A stretch of DNA of 34,383 bases. Origin: Kocuria sp. (GTDB lineage Bacteria; Actinomycetota; Actinomycetes; Actinomycetales; Micrococcaceae). Shown here one piece after another: positions 1-6,937 of the stretch (its first letter is position 1; each line of letters begins with the position of its first letter). Both the position numbers and the translations under genes were made by a program. The stretch is taken from NCBI RefSeq assembly GCF_030530945.1, contig NZ_JAUMTZ010000018.1:1-34383 (forward strand). Direction: 5' to 3'. The notes beneath the pieces are model-generated. The model was not told where the DNA came from, searched no databases, and saw nothing but the letters and a program-made list of their open reading frames with translations.

Positions 1-2
1 GT

Positions 3-116
3 GGCTACCGAGATGACCGTGGTGGCGGACGGCCCCGAGGTGGCGGGTCCTCCTACCAGGACCGCCCCCGCAGGAAGAGCTACGACAAGTTCAACGGCGG
101 CCACTCCGGGCGCTGA
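3..116 (+). CDS. C-terminal tail of an Arg/Gly-rich protein (possible DEAD-box RNA helicase), 5' truncated
   Basis: The first complete codon in this frame is at base 3 and the frame runs 37 codons to a TGA at 114-116. The residues are rich in Gly, Arg, Asp and Tyr (GYRDDRGGGRPRGGG, then a basic stretch with RRKSYDKF) and end in HSGR. RGG-like tails of this kind are known at the C-terminus of bacterial DEAD-box RNA helicases and other RNA-binding proteins, where they give non-specific RNA contact. No catalytic domain lies in the window, so the helicase assignment is inference from composition only. A strong hairpin follows 16 bases after the stop, which supports this being a real gene end. Confidence 0.55.
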   Translation, partial: GYRDDRGGGRPRGGGSSYQDRPRRKSYDKFNGGHSGR

Positions 117-132
117 CCGGACTCCCCGCTGA

Positions 133-166
133 GCGGCCCCCACCCCACCACGGGGATGGGGGCCGC
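133..166 (+). terminator. Hairpin after the truncated first gene
   Basis: A perfect 10-bp stem (GCGGCCCCCA at 133-142 with its complement at 157-166) encloses a further CCCC/GGGG pairing around a short loop. There is no long T run after it, only TTG, as is common for high-GC actinobacterial terminators. Its place directly after a stop codon supports a termination role. Confidence 0.6.
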
Positions 167-214
167 TTGCGGTTCCGGGGCTGGTGGTGGGGTGGCCTCG
201 CTGTCGGGACATGC

Positions 215-265
215 TGCGTTTGCTCCGCAAGTGCAGATTTCGGGGCCGCGGGGTGCATTTGCTCC
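215..265. repeat. Two direct copies of TGCRTTTGCTCC in the tRNA upstream region
   Basis: TGCGTTTGCTCC (215-226) recurs as TGCATTTGCTCC (254-265), 39 bases apart, 11 of 12 identical. The 117-394 interval holds no gene; apart from this repeat, the hairpin at 133-166 and the tRNA promoter at 355-384 I see nothing in it. Two copies about four helical turns apart could be paired protein sites, but this may be chance. Confidence 0.3.
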
Positions 266-354
266 ACTTCACAGCATCCGCCGCCGCAGGACGACGACGC
301 CGCCCGCGCCCGGATTTCCCGGCCCGTCCCGGGGTTCCGGAGCGCGGAGCCGTT

Positions 355-384
355 TTGTGCAGGGCGCGGCAATGCTGTTAGAGT
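355..384 (+). promoter_or_regulatory. Promoter of the tRNA-Thr/tRNA-Met transcript
   Basis: TTGTGC at 355-360 and TAGAGT at 379-384 are separated by 18 bases. The -10 ends 10 bases before the mature tRNA-Thr 5' end at 395, which gives a very short leader, as is usual for stable RNA genes. This is the best promoter-like pair in the preceding 280 bases. Confidence 0.6.
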
Positions 385-394
385 ATTCCGCGTT

Positions 395-466
395 GCCCCG
401 ATAGCTCAGTGGTAGAGCGCCATCTTGGTAAGATGGAGGTCCCGGGATCGATTCCCGGTCGGGGCT
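395..466 (+). tRNA. thrT: tRNA-Thr (anticodon GGT)
   Basis: The sequence folds as a full cloverleaf. The acceptor GCCCCGA pairs with TCGGGGC, the anticodon stem CCATC/GATGG holds the loop TTGGTAA (anticodon GGT, reads ACC/ACT), and the T stem CCGGG/CCCGG holds the loop ATCGATT. The 3' CCA is not encoded. It lies 53 bases before tRNA-Met, probably in one transcript; thrT-metT adjacency is known from other actinobacteria. Confidence 0.96.
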
Positions 467-519
467 CTCATGATGACAACCTGCGGAACCTTGTGAACCG
501 CGGGTTTCATCCATGATGT

Positions 520-593
520 GGCGGTGTAGCTCAGCTGGTTAGAGCGCACGACTCATAATCGTGAGGTCGACGGATCGAGCCCGTCCACCGCTA
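520..593 (+). tRNA. metT: tRNA-Met (elongator type, anticodon CAT)
   Basis: Cloverleaf with acceptor GGCGGTG/CACCGCT (the outermost pair is G-U), anticodon stem CACGA/TCGTG with loop CTCATAA (anticodon CAT), and T stem GACGG/CCGTC. The paired first base and the absence of three G-C pairs at the base of the anticodon stem favour elongator over initiator tRNA. CCA is not encoded. An intrinsic terminator begins eight bases after the 3' end. Confidence 0.95.
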
Positions 594-597
594 CCGT

Positions 598-1437
598 TCA
601 GGCGCCGTTCCCTCCGGGGAGCGGCGCCTTTTCCGTTCCCGTCTTCGCGTATCTGCCGGGTGGGGCGCCGTAACGGGAGGTGAAGGCCCTGCGGAACGCG
701 GACGCACTGGTGTAGCCGCACCGACGGGCCGTGTCGGTCACTGAGGCCCCCATCCGCAGCAGGTCCAGTGCCTCCGCGAGGCGCAGCCGCGTGCGCCACT
801 GGTGCGGCGTCATGCCCGTCTCGGCCAGGAACTGCCGCTGCACGGTGCGGTGCACCGAGTAGTTGGCCGCGACGACCTCCGCGATGCTTCGGGTGTCGGA
901 GAGGTCCTCCAGGAAGGCCGCGGCCACGGTCTGCGCCTCGGCGGAGCGGGGAGCGGGTGGGCGCGCTGCGGGCTCGAGCCCGGCGACGAGTGCGGCCACC
1001 CGGGCCTCCAGATCCACCGTGGCGGAGAGCGCATCACCGTACTGCTGCTGCAGCAGCGCCATGAGCAGCAGCGTCTGCGCGCGTGGGATGCGCAGGACCG
1101 CCCCGGGGGGCAGCCCGGAGGCCCCCAGCTCGAGGCGCAGGAACAGCGGAAACACCACGGAGTCCGCGGCCACGTGCAGCCGGTGCTGGACGCCCGCCGG
1201 GATCCAGCAGGCGTGGCCGCCGGGCAGGACCCTCGGACCAGAGGCGAGGTGCACGTCCGTCCGGCCGTGGAGCTGCCACAGCAGCAGGTGGCAGTCTCCG
1301 TGGAGCCGTGCGGGAACCGTGATGGTGGGAACCCCCAGGGCGGGACGGCCGCCCCACCCTTCCGCGCTCTCCTCCCCCGGGGACGCCATCGTTTCCGGGG
1401 GAGTGTCACCCGTGGCGTTCTGTCGGTTTTCGGTCAC
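598..1437 (-). CDS. AraC-family transcriptional regulator, divergent from the siderophore operon
   Basis: About 279 residues from a GTG at 1437. An upstream TTG at 1467 would abut the iron box and leave no leader, and an ATG at 1389 is also possible. The N-terminal half has a cupin-like AraC sensor pattern (HGDCHLLLWQLHG, then WIPAGVQHRLHV). The C-terminal ~90 residues form the double helix-turn-helix, with TPHQWRTRLRLAEALDLL and the second helix region DTARRCGYTSASAFRRAF. AraC proteins bind DNA and usually activate transcription in response to a small ligand. It lies divergent to eight siderophore-uptake genes with a DtxR/IdeR-type iron box between them. The family precedent is RipA of Corynebacterium, an AraC regulator controlled by DtxR. 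Local control of the uptake operon is inferred from position. Confidence 0.85.
   Translation of the reverse strand: MTENRQNATGDTPPETMASPGEESAEGWGGRPALGVPTITVPARLHGDCHLLLWQLHGRTDVHLASGPRVLPGGHACWIPAGVQHRLHVAADSVVFPLFLRLELGASGLPPGAVLRIPRAQTLLLMALLQQQYGDALSATVDLEARVAALVAGLEPAARPPAPRSAEAQTVAAAFLEDLSDTRSIAEVVAANYSVHRTVQRQFLAETGMTPHQWRTRLRLAEALDLLRMGASVTDTARRCGYTSASAFRRAFTSRYGAPPGRYAKTGTEKAPLPGGNGA
601..632 (+). terminator. Intrinsic terminator of the tRNA-Thr/tRNA-Met transcript
   Basis: GGCGCCG at 601-607 pairs with CGGCGCC at 622-628, and the intervening TTCCC/GGGGA can extend the stem. TTTT follows at 629-632, giving a classic stem plus U tract on the plus strand. It overlaps the last codons of the minus-strand AraC-type gene, so it also lies at that gene's 3' end. 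Confidence 0.75.
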
Positions 1438-1467
1438 CTGATGTCGCTTTCTGGAGGGTGCCTGCAA

Positions 1468-1486
1468 TTAGGTAAGGCTAACCTTT
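1468..1486. promoter_or_regulatory. DtxR/IdeR-type iron box between the AraC gene and the siderophore operon
   Basis: TTAGGTAAGGCTAACCTTT matches the 19-bp DtxR/IdeR consensus TWAGGTWAGSCTWACCTWA at 18 of 19 positions; only the last base differs. It lies 31 bases before the AraC GTG and 92 bases before the first lipoprotein ATG. A metal-loaded DtxR/IdeR repressor there would silence one or both divergent promoters in iron-replete cells. I see no second box in the window. A small hairpin (AGGCCGTTCGGCCT, 1508-1521) lies in the operon leader. Confidence 0.88.
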
Positions 1487-1577
1487 TCGAACTGTGGGCG
1501 CATGCGTAGGCCGTTCGGCCTGGGGATCGCGTGCCGACCCGTCCAAGCCGCTCGTGCCACAGGAAGGCATTGCCGTC

Positions 1578-2681
1578 ATGCAGATCTCGTCCGTCTCACG
1601 CCGGTTCGTCCCCGGCGCCGCCTCGGCGCTGGCCCTCGCACTCGTCCTGGGAGGCTGTGGCGCTCCGGGGTCGGACTCCGCGGGCGGGGCCGAGGGCTCC
1701 AGTGCCTCGCAGGCGTCGTCGTTGCTGCCGCAGGCGGAGGGGGCGACGCAGTATCCGCTGGTGCTGACGTCCCCGTGGGGTGAGACCACGCTGGACAAGC
1801 GTCCGGAGCGCATCGCGGTGGTCACCTCGGACTTCGATCCGGAGTACCTCTCGATGCTCAAGGCCACTCCCGTGTTCGCCCCCGAGGACGTCATGAGCAA
1901 CGTGTGGATGAACAACGCGTTCCCGCAGAAGGTGGAGAACCTCAAGAAGGCATCGGGGGACGAACCCCCCTACGAGGCCATTGCCGCGAGCAGGCCGGAT
2001 GTCATCGTGGCCACCGCGTTCGCGGACAAGGAGCAGTACGACCGCCTGAGGAAGATCGCCCCGGTGGTCTCCGTGGGCGGCAAGGACGGGACGGAGGACC
2101 CGGACGAGACGTGGCAGGACCGGCTGACCCGGGTGGGTGAGGCCCTGGACTTGAAGTCGGCGGCAGAGCGTGAGATCCAGAACTACGACCAGCGTCTCGC
2201 CGCGGTTCGGGAGGACCACCCCGAGTTCGAGGGCAAGACCATCAGCTACCCCGTCTACTACGGCACCGAGGACGTGTCGTTCATGAACTCCACCGGGGAC
2301 ACCTCCGAGCAGGTGTTCTCCGCCATGGGCTTCGCGAAGAACCCGAACTCGGAGAAGTTCGTGCAGGACCCCACGGTCAGCAACGAGCAGCTGGGGCTGC
2401 TGGACGCGGACGTGATGCTCATGTCGGACAACTCCGTGTCCCAGAGCGGCGAGAGCTCGTCCTCGCTGAACACCGTCACGGACCTGCAGCTCTTCAAGAA
2501 CCTGCCGGTGGTCAAGAACGGCCGGGTGGTGTACCTGAGCAACCACAAGGACAGCTACACGGTGGACGGCAAGACCCACGAGGGGAACGTGGCCTTCGCC
2601 ATGGCCCACAGCGGCCCGCTCGCCCAGGCCTGGGCCGCGGAGCAGCTCGCTCCCTACCTCTCCGAGGCCCTCCAGAAGTAG
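1578..2681 (+). CDS. Siderophore ABC transporter substrate-binding lipoprotein, copy 1
   Basis: 367 residues from ATG 1578, ten bases after AGGAAGG (1561-1567); the frame is open further upstream but lacks a better start. The N-terminus is a lipoprotein signal: positive residues, a hydrophobic stretch and the lipobox VLGGC with the modified Cys at residue 27, followed by a Ser/Gly-rich linker. The rest is a FepB/FhuD-type binding protein of the iron-siderophore (class III) family, with KRPERIAVV starting the first lobe and RPDVIVAT and DADVMLMSDN in later strands. It would capture ferric siderophore outside the membrane and hand it to the FecCD permeases. It is first in an eight-gene same-strand operon 92 bases after an iron box. 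The next gene is a close paralogue. The siderophore is unknown. Confidence 0.9.
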   Translation: MQISSVSRRFVPGAASALALALVLGGCGAPGSDSAGGAEGSSASQASSLLPQAEGATQYPLVLTSPWGETTLDKRPERIAVVTSDFDPEYLSMLKATPVFAPEDVMSNVWMNNAFPQKVENLKKASGDEPPYEAIAASRPDVIVATAFADKEQYDRLRKIAPVVSVGGKDGTEDPDETWQDRLTRVGEALDLKSAAEREIQNYDQRLAAVREDHPEFEGKTISYPVYYGTEDVSFMNSTGDTSEQVFSAMGFAKNPNSEKFVQDPTVSNEQLGLLDADVMLMSDNSVSQSGESSSSLNTVTDLQLFKNLPVVKNGRVVYLSNHKDSYTVDGKTHEGNVAFAMAHSGPLAQAWAAEQLAPYLSEALQK

Positions 2682-2730
2682 TGCCCCCGCAATGTCAGCC
2701 GGCCCGTGACCACGGCAGAGGTGTTCGAGG

Positions 2731-2761
2731 CAGGCTGCCCGCGGCAGTGGCGCCGCGCCTG
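2731..2761 (+). other. Intercistronic hairpin between the two lipoprotein genes
   Basis: CAGG (2731-2734) with CCTG (2758-2761) and CGCGGC (2740-2745) with GCCGCG (2752-2757) form a bulged hairpin in the 141-bp gap between paralogues, the only sizeable gap in the operon. No T run follows. It could set mRNA stability or partial termination, so that the first binding protein is made at a different level from the downstream transporter. Confidence 0.35.
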
Positions 2762-2822
2762 CTGTTCTCCCGCGGGGCGTCTTCCGGACCCCGGCCCGCA
2801 CCACAAGAAAGGTTGTGCTGTC

Positions 2823-3923
2823 ATGCAGAACACCTCGTTCCGGCGTCGGCTCGTGCCAGCGGTCGCTTCGGGCATCACCCTGGCCCTCGTGCTCGGAGGG
2901 TGCGGGTCCTCGGACAGCGGCTCCGGGACGGCGGACTCCTCGGCGTCGGAGTCGGCGTCCTCGTTGCTGCCGCAGGCGGAGGGGACCACGCAGTACCCGC
3001 TGACGCTGGGGTCCCCCTGGGGCGAGACCACGCTGGAGAAGCGCCCGGAGCGGGTGGCCGTGCTCACCGCGGACTACGACTCCGAGTACCTCTCCATGCT
3101 GGGCACGATCCCGGTGTTCGCGCCGGACGACGTCTACGACATGGTGTGGATGAAGAACGCCTTTCCCCAGAAGGTGGAGACCCTCCAGGAAGTCCCCTGG
3201 GGCGAGCCGCCCTACGAGGCAGTGGCGGCCTCACGCCCTGACGTGATCGTGGCGACGTTCAACACGGACAAGGCCCAGTACGACCGCCTGAAGTCCATCG
3301 CCCCGGTGGTCTCCGTGGGAGGCTCCGGTGGCAGGGAGGACCAGGGAGAGACCTGGAGGGACCGGATGCTGCGCGTGGGCGAGGCATTGGACCTGCGTTC
3401 CGCCGCGGAGCGGAAGATCACGGAGCACGACGAGCAGCTGGCGTCCCTGCGCGCGGCACATCCCGAGTTCACGGGCAGAACCGTGACGTACGGGGTCTAC
3501 TACGACACCGAGAACGGGTTGAACTTCAACAACGCCGCCGGCAGCAACTCGGAGCGCATCTTCTTTGACATGGGGTTCGAGAAGAACCCGAACGGGGAGA
3601 AGTTCGCGGACGACCAGAAGGTCAGCAACGAGCAGCTGCCCCTGCTGGACGCGGACGTGATGCTCCTGGCGGACAACTCGGCGCGTCAGGCGGGCGAGAA
3701 GTCCACTCTGCGCACGATCACGGACCTGCAGCTGTTCAAGAACCTTCCCGTGGTCCAGGACGGCCGGACCGTCGTGTACCAGAACGGCGTCGACTCCTAC
3801 ACGGTCAACGGCAGCACGCACGACGGCAACTTCGCGTGGGCACTGAGCGAGTCCGGTCCTCTCGCCGAGCAGTGGGCCGCCCAGGAGCTGGCTCCCTACC
3901 TCTCCGAGGCTGTCCAGAAGTGA
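2823..3923 (+). CDS. Siderophore ABC transporter substrate-binding lipoprotein, copy 2
   Basis: 366 residues from ATG 2823, ten bases after AAGAAAGG (2805-2812). The lipoprotein signal ends LVLGGC and is followed by a Ser/Gly-rich linker. It aligns without large gaps to the preceding gene (by eye roughly two thirds identical), sharing SSLLPQAEG, SPWGETTL, KRPER, NAFPQKVE, PPYEA, RPDVIVAT, LFKNLPVV and the C-terminal LAPYLSEA. It is therefore a tandem duplicate of a FepB/FhuD-type binding protein. Differences are concentrated in segments such as residues ~215-245 (NGLNFNNAAG against DVSFMNSTG in copy 1), which suggests diverged ligand preference. Its stop overlaps the GTG of the first permease (GTGA), so its translation is coupled to the transporter. 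The ligand is not predictable. Confidence 0.9.
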   Translation: MQNTSFRRRLVPAVASGITLALVLGGCGSSDSGSGTADSSASESASSLLPQAEGTTQYPLTLGSPWGETTLEKRPERVAVLTADYDSEYLSMLGTIPVFAPDDVYDMVWMKNAFPQKVETLQEVPWGEPPYEAVAASRPDVIVATFNTDKAQYDRLKSIAPVVSVGGSGGREDQGETWRDRMLRVGEALDLRSAAERKITEHDEQLASLRAAHPEFTGRTVTYGVYYDTENGLNFNNAAGSNSERIFFDMGFEKNPNGEKFADDQKVSNEQLPLLDADVMLLADNSARQAGEKSTLRTITDLQLFKNLPVVQDGRTVVYQNGVDSYTVNGSTHDGNFAWALSESGPLAEQWAAQELAPYLSEAVQK

Positions 3924-4993
3924 CGGCCGTGTCCATGCTCACCGGCACCACCACGGCAGCCGCGTCCGCCAAAGCGGGCACCGCCGCGCCGGATGTCTTC
4001 CGCTCCCGCAGGGTCTGGGGTCTCCTGCTGCTGCTCGCGGCCCTCGTCGGGGCCGCCACGCTGAGCCTGCTGGTGGGCAGCAACATGCGGTCGCTGCCGG
4101 AGACGGTGGACGCCCTGCTGCACCGGGACGGCTCGGAGACCTCGCTCATCGTGTGGACGCTGCGCGTGCCGCGAACGGTGCTCGCGGTGGTCAGCGGGGT
4201 CGCGTTCGCGCTGGCGGGCGGCCTCATCCAGGCCCTCACGCGCAACCCGCTGGCGGACCCGGGGATCCTGGGGGTCAACGCCGGGTCGGGCCTGGCGGTG
4301 ACTCTGGGCGTGGGCCTGTTCGGGGCCACCGGGGGCCACAGCGTCATGTGGCTCGCGTTCGGCGGCGCACTGCTGGCCACGGTGTGCGTGTACCTGGTGG
4401 GAGGGGGAGGCAGGGGGCAGGCCTCACCCGTGACCCTCGTGCTCGCGGGTGTGGCCCTCGGTGCCCTGTTCGGCGGGGTCGGGGCGGCCGTGGAGCTGCT
4501 GGACCCGGAGACGTTCCGCGCCCTGCGCAGCTGGGGTCTCGGCACCGTGGCCGTGGTGGACTTCTCGGGTGTCGCCCTGCTGGTGCCGTACCTGCTGGTG
4601 GCGCTGGTCCTCGTGCTCGTGATCGCGCCCTCGCTGAACGCCCTGGCCCTCGGCGACGAGTTCGCCACCGCGCTGGGATCGAACGTGGCACGCACCCGGG
4701 TGCTCGGCCTGGTCGCCGTCACCCTCCTGGCCGGTGGCGGCACCGCGCTCACGGGCGGCATCGCCTTTGTGGGTCTCATGGTCCCGCACGTGGTGCGCTG
4801 GTTCACCGGACCGGACCAGCGCTGGGTGCTGGGGTACTGCCTCCTGGCGGGCCCCGTCCTCGTGCTGCTCGCGGACGTCCTGGGCCGTGTCCTCACTCCG
4901 CCCAGTGAGATCGAGGCGGGTCTCGTCACGGCGGTGGTGGGCGCGCCGGTCCTGATCGCACTCGTGCGTAGGAAGCGGGCGAGCGGACTGTGA
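3920..4993 (+). CDS. FecCD-family iron-siderophore ABC permease, subunit 1
   Basis: 357 residues from the GTG at 3920, which overlaps the previous stop as GTGA; an ATG at 3935 is an alternative. It is a polytopic protein with about nine or ten hydrophobic helices, starting near residue 35. It carries the family hallmarks RVPRTVLAVVSGVAFALAGG and QALTRNPLADPGILGVNAG, the latter being the typical FecCD/BtuC segment, and GGIAFVGLMVPHVVRWFTG late in the protein, which contacts the ATPase. It should pair with the next gene product as a heterodimeric channel for ferric siderophore import (type II importer). It is coupled to the next gene by another GTGA overlap. Confidence 0.93.
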   Translation: MTAVSMLTGTTTAAASAKAGTAAPDVFRSRRVWGLLLLLAALVGAATLSLLVGSNMRSLPETVDALLHRDGSETSLIVWTLRVPRTVLAVVSGVAFALAGGLIQALTRNPLADPGILGVNAGSGLAVTLGVGLFGATGGHSVMWLAFGGALLATVCVYLVGGGGRGQASPVTLVLAGVALGALFGGVGAAVELLDPETFRALRSWGLGTVAVVDFSGVALLVPYLLVALVLVLVIAPSLNALALGDEFATALGSNVARTRVLGLVAVTLLAGGGTALTGGIAFVGLMVPHVVRWFTGPDQRWVLGYCLLAGPVLVLLADVLGRVLTPPSEIEAGLVTAVVGAPVLIALVRRKRASGL

Positions 4994-6060
4994 GCAACGC
5001 ACCGGGCATCGACTTCGGGACACCCACTCTCGAGCTCGCGGGACCGACCACTGGCCTGCGGCTCAGTCTGCGCGTGGTGGTCGTGACCGCGGCCCTGCTC
5101 CTGGTGGCCCTGTGCACGGTGGTCATGCTCATGACCACCGGCGACTTCACCCTCACCCCCGGTGAGGTCCTCCAGGCCCTCGTGGGGGCGGGCGAGCCCT
5201 TCAACCGCGTGATCGTGCTGGAGTGGCGCCTCCCCACGGCTCTCGCGGCCCTCGTGTTCGGGGGACTCCTGGGTCTGGGCGGGGCCATCTTCCAGTCCCT
5301 CACGCGCAACCCCCTGGGCTCCCCGGACATCATCGGCTTCGACGCCGGGTCCTACTCGGCCGTGCTGGTCCTGATGCTCGTGGTGGGCACGTCCGACTAC
5401 TGGAGCATCGCGGTGGCATCCGTGGCGGGAGGCCTGGTGGTCGCGGCCCTGGTCTACGCGCTCGCATACCGCCGGGGCATGCAGGGGTTCCGGCTCATCA
5501 TCGTGGGCATCGGCATCGCGTCCCTGCTGGGCTCCGTGAACTCCTACCTGATGTCCCGCGCGGACCTGGACGACGCGATGGCCGTGGGGTTCTGGTCCGC
5601 GGGCACGCTCTCCCGCACGAGCTGGGCGAGCATGGTGCCGGCCATGGTGCTCGCCCTGGTGATCGCCGTGTGCGCCACCGCGCTCGCGCCGTCCCTGCGG
5701 CAGCTGGAGCTGGGCGACGACGCCGCCGTCTCCCACGGCGTGTCCGTCACCCCCCGCAGGCTCGCGCTGATGGTGGTGGGGGTGGCCACCACGGCCGTGG
5801 TCACGGCTGCCGCCGGCCCCATCGGTTTCGTGGCGCTCGCGGCTCCGCAGCTGGCACGCCGGGCCACGGGATCGGCGGGGGTGGGACTGGGCTCCGCCGC
5901 GGCAATGGGTGCACTGCTGCTCACCCTGGCGCAGGGCCTGTCCGTGCTGTGCGCCACACACGGCCGGCCCGTGCCCGTGGGGCTGGTGACCGTGTGCGTG
6001 GGCGGTGCCTACTTCGTGGTGCTGCTGATCCGAGAGACGAGAAAGGCGGGACGAGCGTGA
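4990..6060 (+). CDS. FecCD-family iron-siderophore ABC permease, subunit 2
   Basis: 356 residues from GTG 4990, overlapping the previous stop by four bases. After a ~28-residue cytoplasmic tail come hydrophobic helices. The conserved segment LGGAIFQSLTRNPLGSPDIIGFDAG matches the FecCD signature, and AAGPIGFVALAAPQLARRATG corresponds to the ATPase-coupling region near the end. It is the partner of the preceding permease; two distinct subunits followed by one ATPase is the usual FepD/FepG/FepC-type arrangement. The stop overlaps the GTG of the ATPase gene (GTGA at 6057). Confidence 0.93.
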   Translation: MSNAPGIDFGTPTLELAGPTTGLRLSLRVVVVTAALLLVALCTVVMLMTTGDFTLTPGEVLQALVGAGEPFNRVIVLEWRLPTALAALVFGGLLGLGGAIFQSLTRNPLGSPDIIGFDAGSYSAVLVLMLVVGTSDYWSIAVASVAGGLVVAALVYALAYRRGMQGFRLIIVGIGIASLLGSVNSYLMSRADLDDAMAVGFWSAGTLSRTSWASMVPAMVLALVIAVCATALAPSLRQLELGDDAAVSHGVSVTPRRLALMVVGVATTAVVTAAAGPIGFVALAAPQLARRATGSAGVGLGSAAAMGALLLTLAQGLSVLCATHGRPVPVGLVTVCVGGAYFVVLLIRETRKAGRA

Positions 6061-6935
6061 CGACGACACACGTGACACCCTCCACGGCCACACCGGTGGC
6101 GGTCGAGGGTGCGACCATCGGCTACGACCGCCGGGTGATCAGCGAGAACCTCAGCGTGAGCGTGCCCGAGAACTCGTTCACGGCCATCATCGGCCCCAAC
6201 GCGTGCGGGAAATCCACGCTGCTGCGGGCGGTGGCGCGCGTCCTCGCGCCGGGGTCCGGTGCGGTGCTGCTGGACGGGAGGAACATCCGCTCCTACGGCT
6301 CCAAGGAGATCGCCCGCCGCATGGGTCTGCTGCCACAGACCTCCTTGGCGCCCGAGGGCATCCGCGTGGCGGACCTCGTGGCCCGCGGCCGCTTCCCGCA
6401 CCAGGGCATCTTCCGGCAGTGGAGCACCGAGGACCGGCAGGCCGTGGTGGAGGCCATGGAGCAGACCCGCACGTCCGAGCTGTCCGGGCGGCTCGTGGAC
6501 GAGCTCTCGGGCGGGCAACGGCAGCGGGTGTGGGTGGCCATGCTGCTCGCGCAGCGCACCGACATCCTGCTGCTGGACGAGCCCACCACTTTCCTGGACA
6601 TCAGCCACCAGTACGAGCTGCTGGAGCTCTTTCGCGCTCTGCACCGGCGGGGTCGCACGCTTGTGGCCGTGCTGCACGACCTCAACCAGGCCGCCCGCTA
6701 CGCGGACAACCTGGTGGTCATGAAGGAGGGTCGGGTGGTGGCCACCGGCCACCCCCGCGAGGTGCTCACCGCGGAGCTGGTCGAGGAGGTCTTCGGCATG
6801 CGCTGCGCCGTGCTCCCGGACCCGGTGGCGGGCACACCGGCCGTCTTCCCGCTCCCGCCCGACGAGGCCACAAGCGACCAACGGCCCGACAACGACGTCG
6901 CCGGGCACCAGCGGGTGCGCGGCGGAGAGGAGTGA
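6057..6935 (+). CDS. Iron-siderophore ABC transporter ATP-binding protein (FepC/FecE type)
   Basis: 292 residues from GTG 6057, chosen because it overlaps the permease stop and precedes the first beta strand. All ABC motifs are intact: Walker A GPNACGKST at residues 46-54 (K52), Q-loop LLPQTS, signature LSGGQ at 150-154, Walker B ILLLDE with D174 and E175, and switch His H207 in VLHDLNQAARYADN. VLHDLN..ARY is typical of siderophore/B12 importer ATPases. The protein should power the two FecCD permeases. A ~30-residue C-terminal tail beyond the domain is low-complexity. The next gene starts two bases after the stop behind a strong GGAGAGGAG. Confidence 0.94.
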   Translation: MTTTHVTPSTATPVAVEGATIGYDRRVISENLSVSVPENSFTAIIGPNACGKSTLLRAVARVLAPGSGAVLLDGRNIRSYGSKEIARRMGLLPQTSLAPEGIRVADLVARGRFPHQGIFRQWSTEDRQAVVEAMEQTRTSELSGRLVDELSGGQRQRVWVAMLLAQRTDILLLDEPTTFLDISHQYELLELFRALHRRGRTLVAVLHDLNQAARYADNLVVMKEGRVVATGHPREVLTAELVEEVFGMRCAVLPDPVAGTPAVFPLPPDEATSDQRPDNDVAGHQRVRGGEE

Positions 6936-6937
6936 GC

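Noticed and set aside
520..593. tRNA-Met as an integration site for the siderophore locus
   Set aside because: No repeat of the tRNA 3' end is seen near 12350 and no integrase gene is present, so an integrative-element origin is not supported.
1487..1577. Riboswitch in the siderophore operon leader
   Set aside because: The 91-base leader holds only a small 5-bp hairpin and no recognisable aptamer; the iron box explains the regulation.
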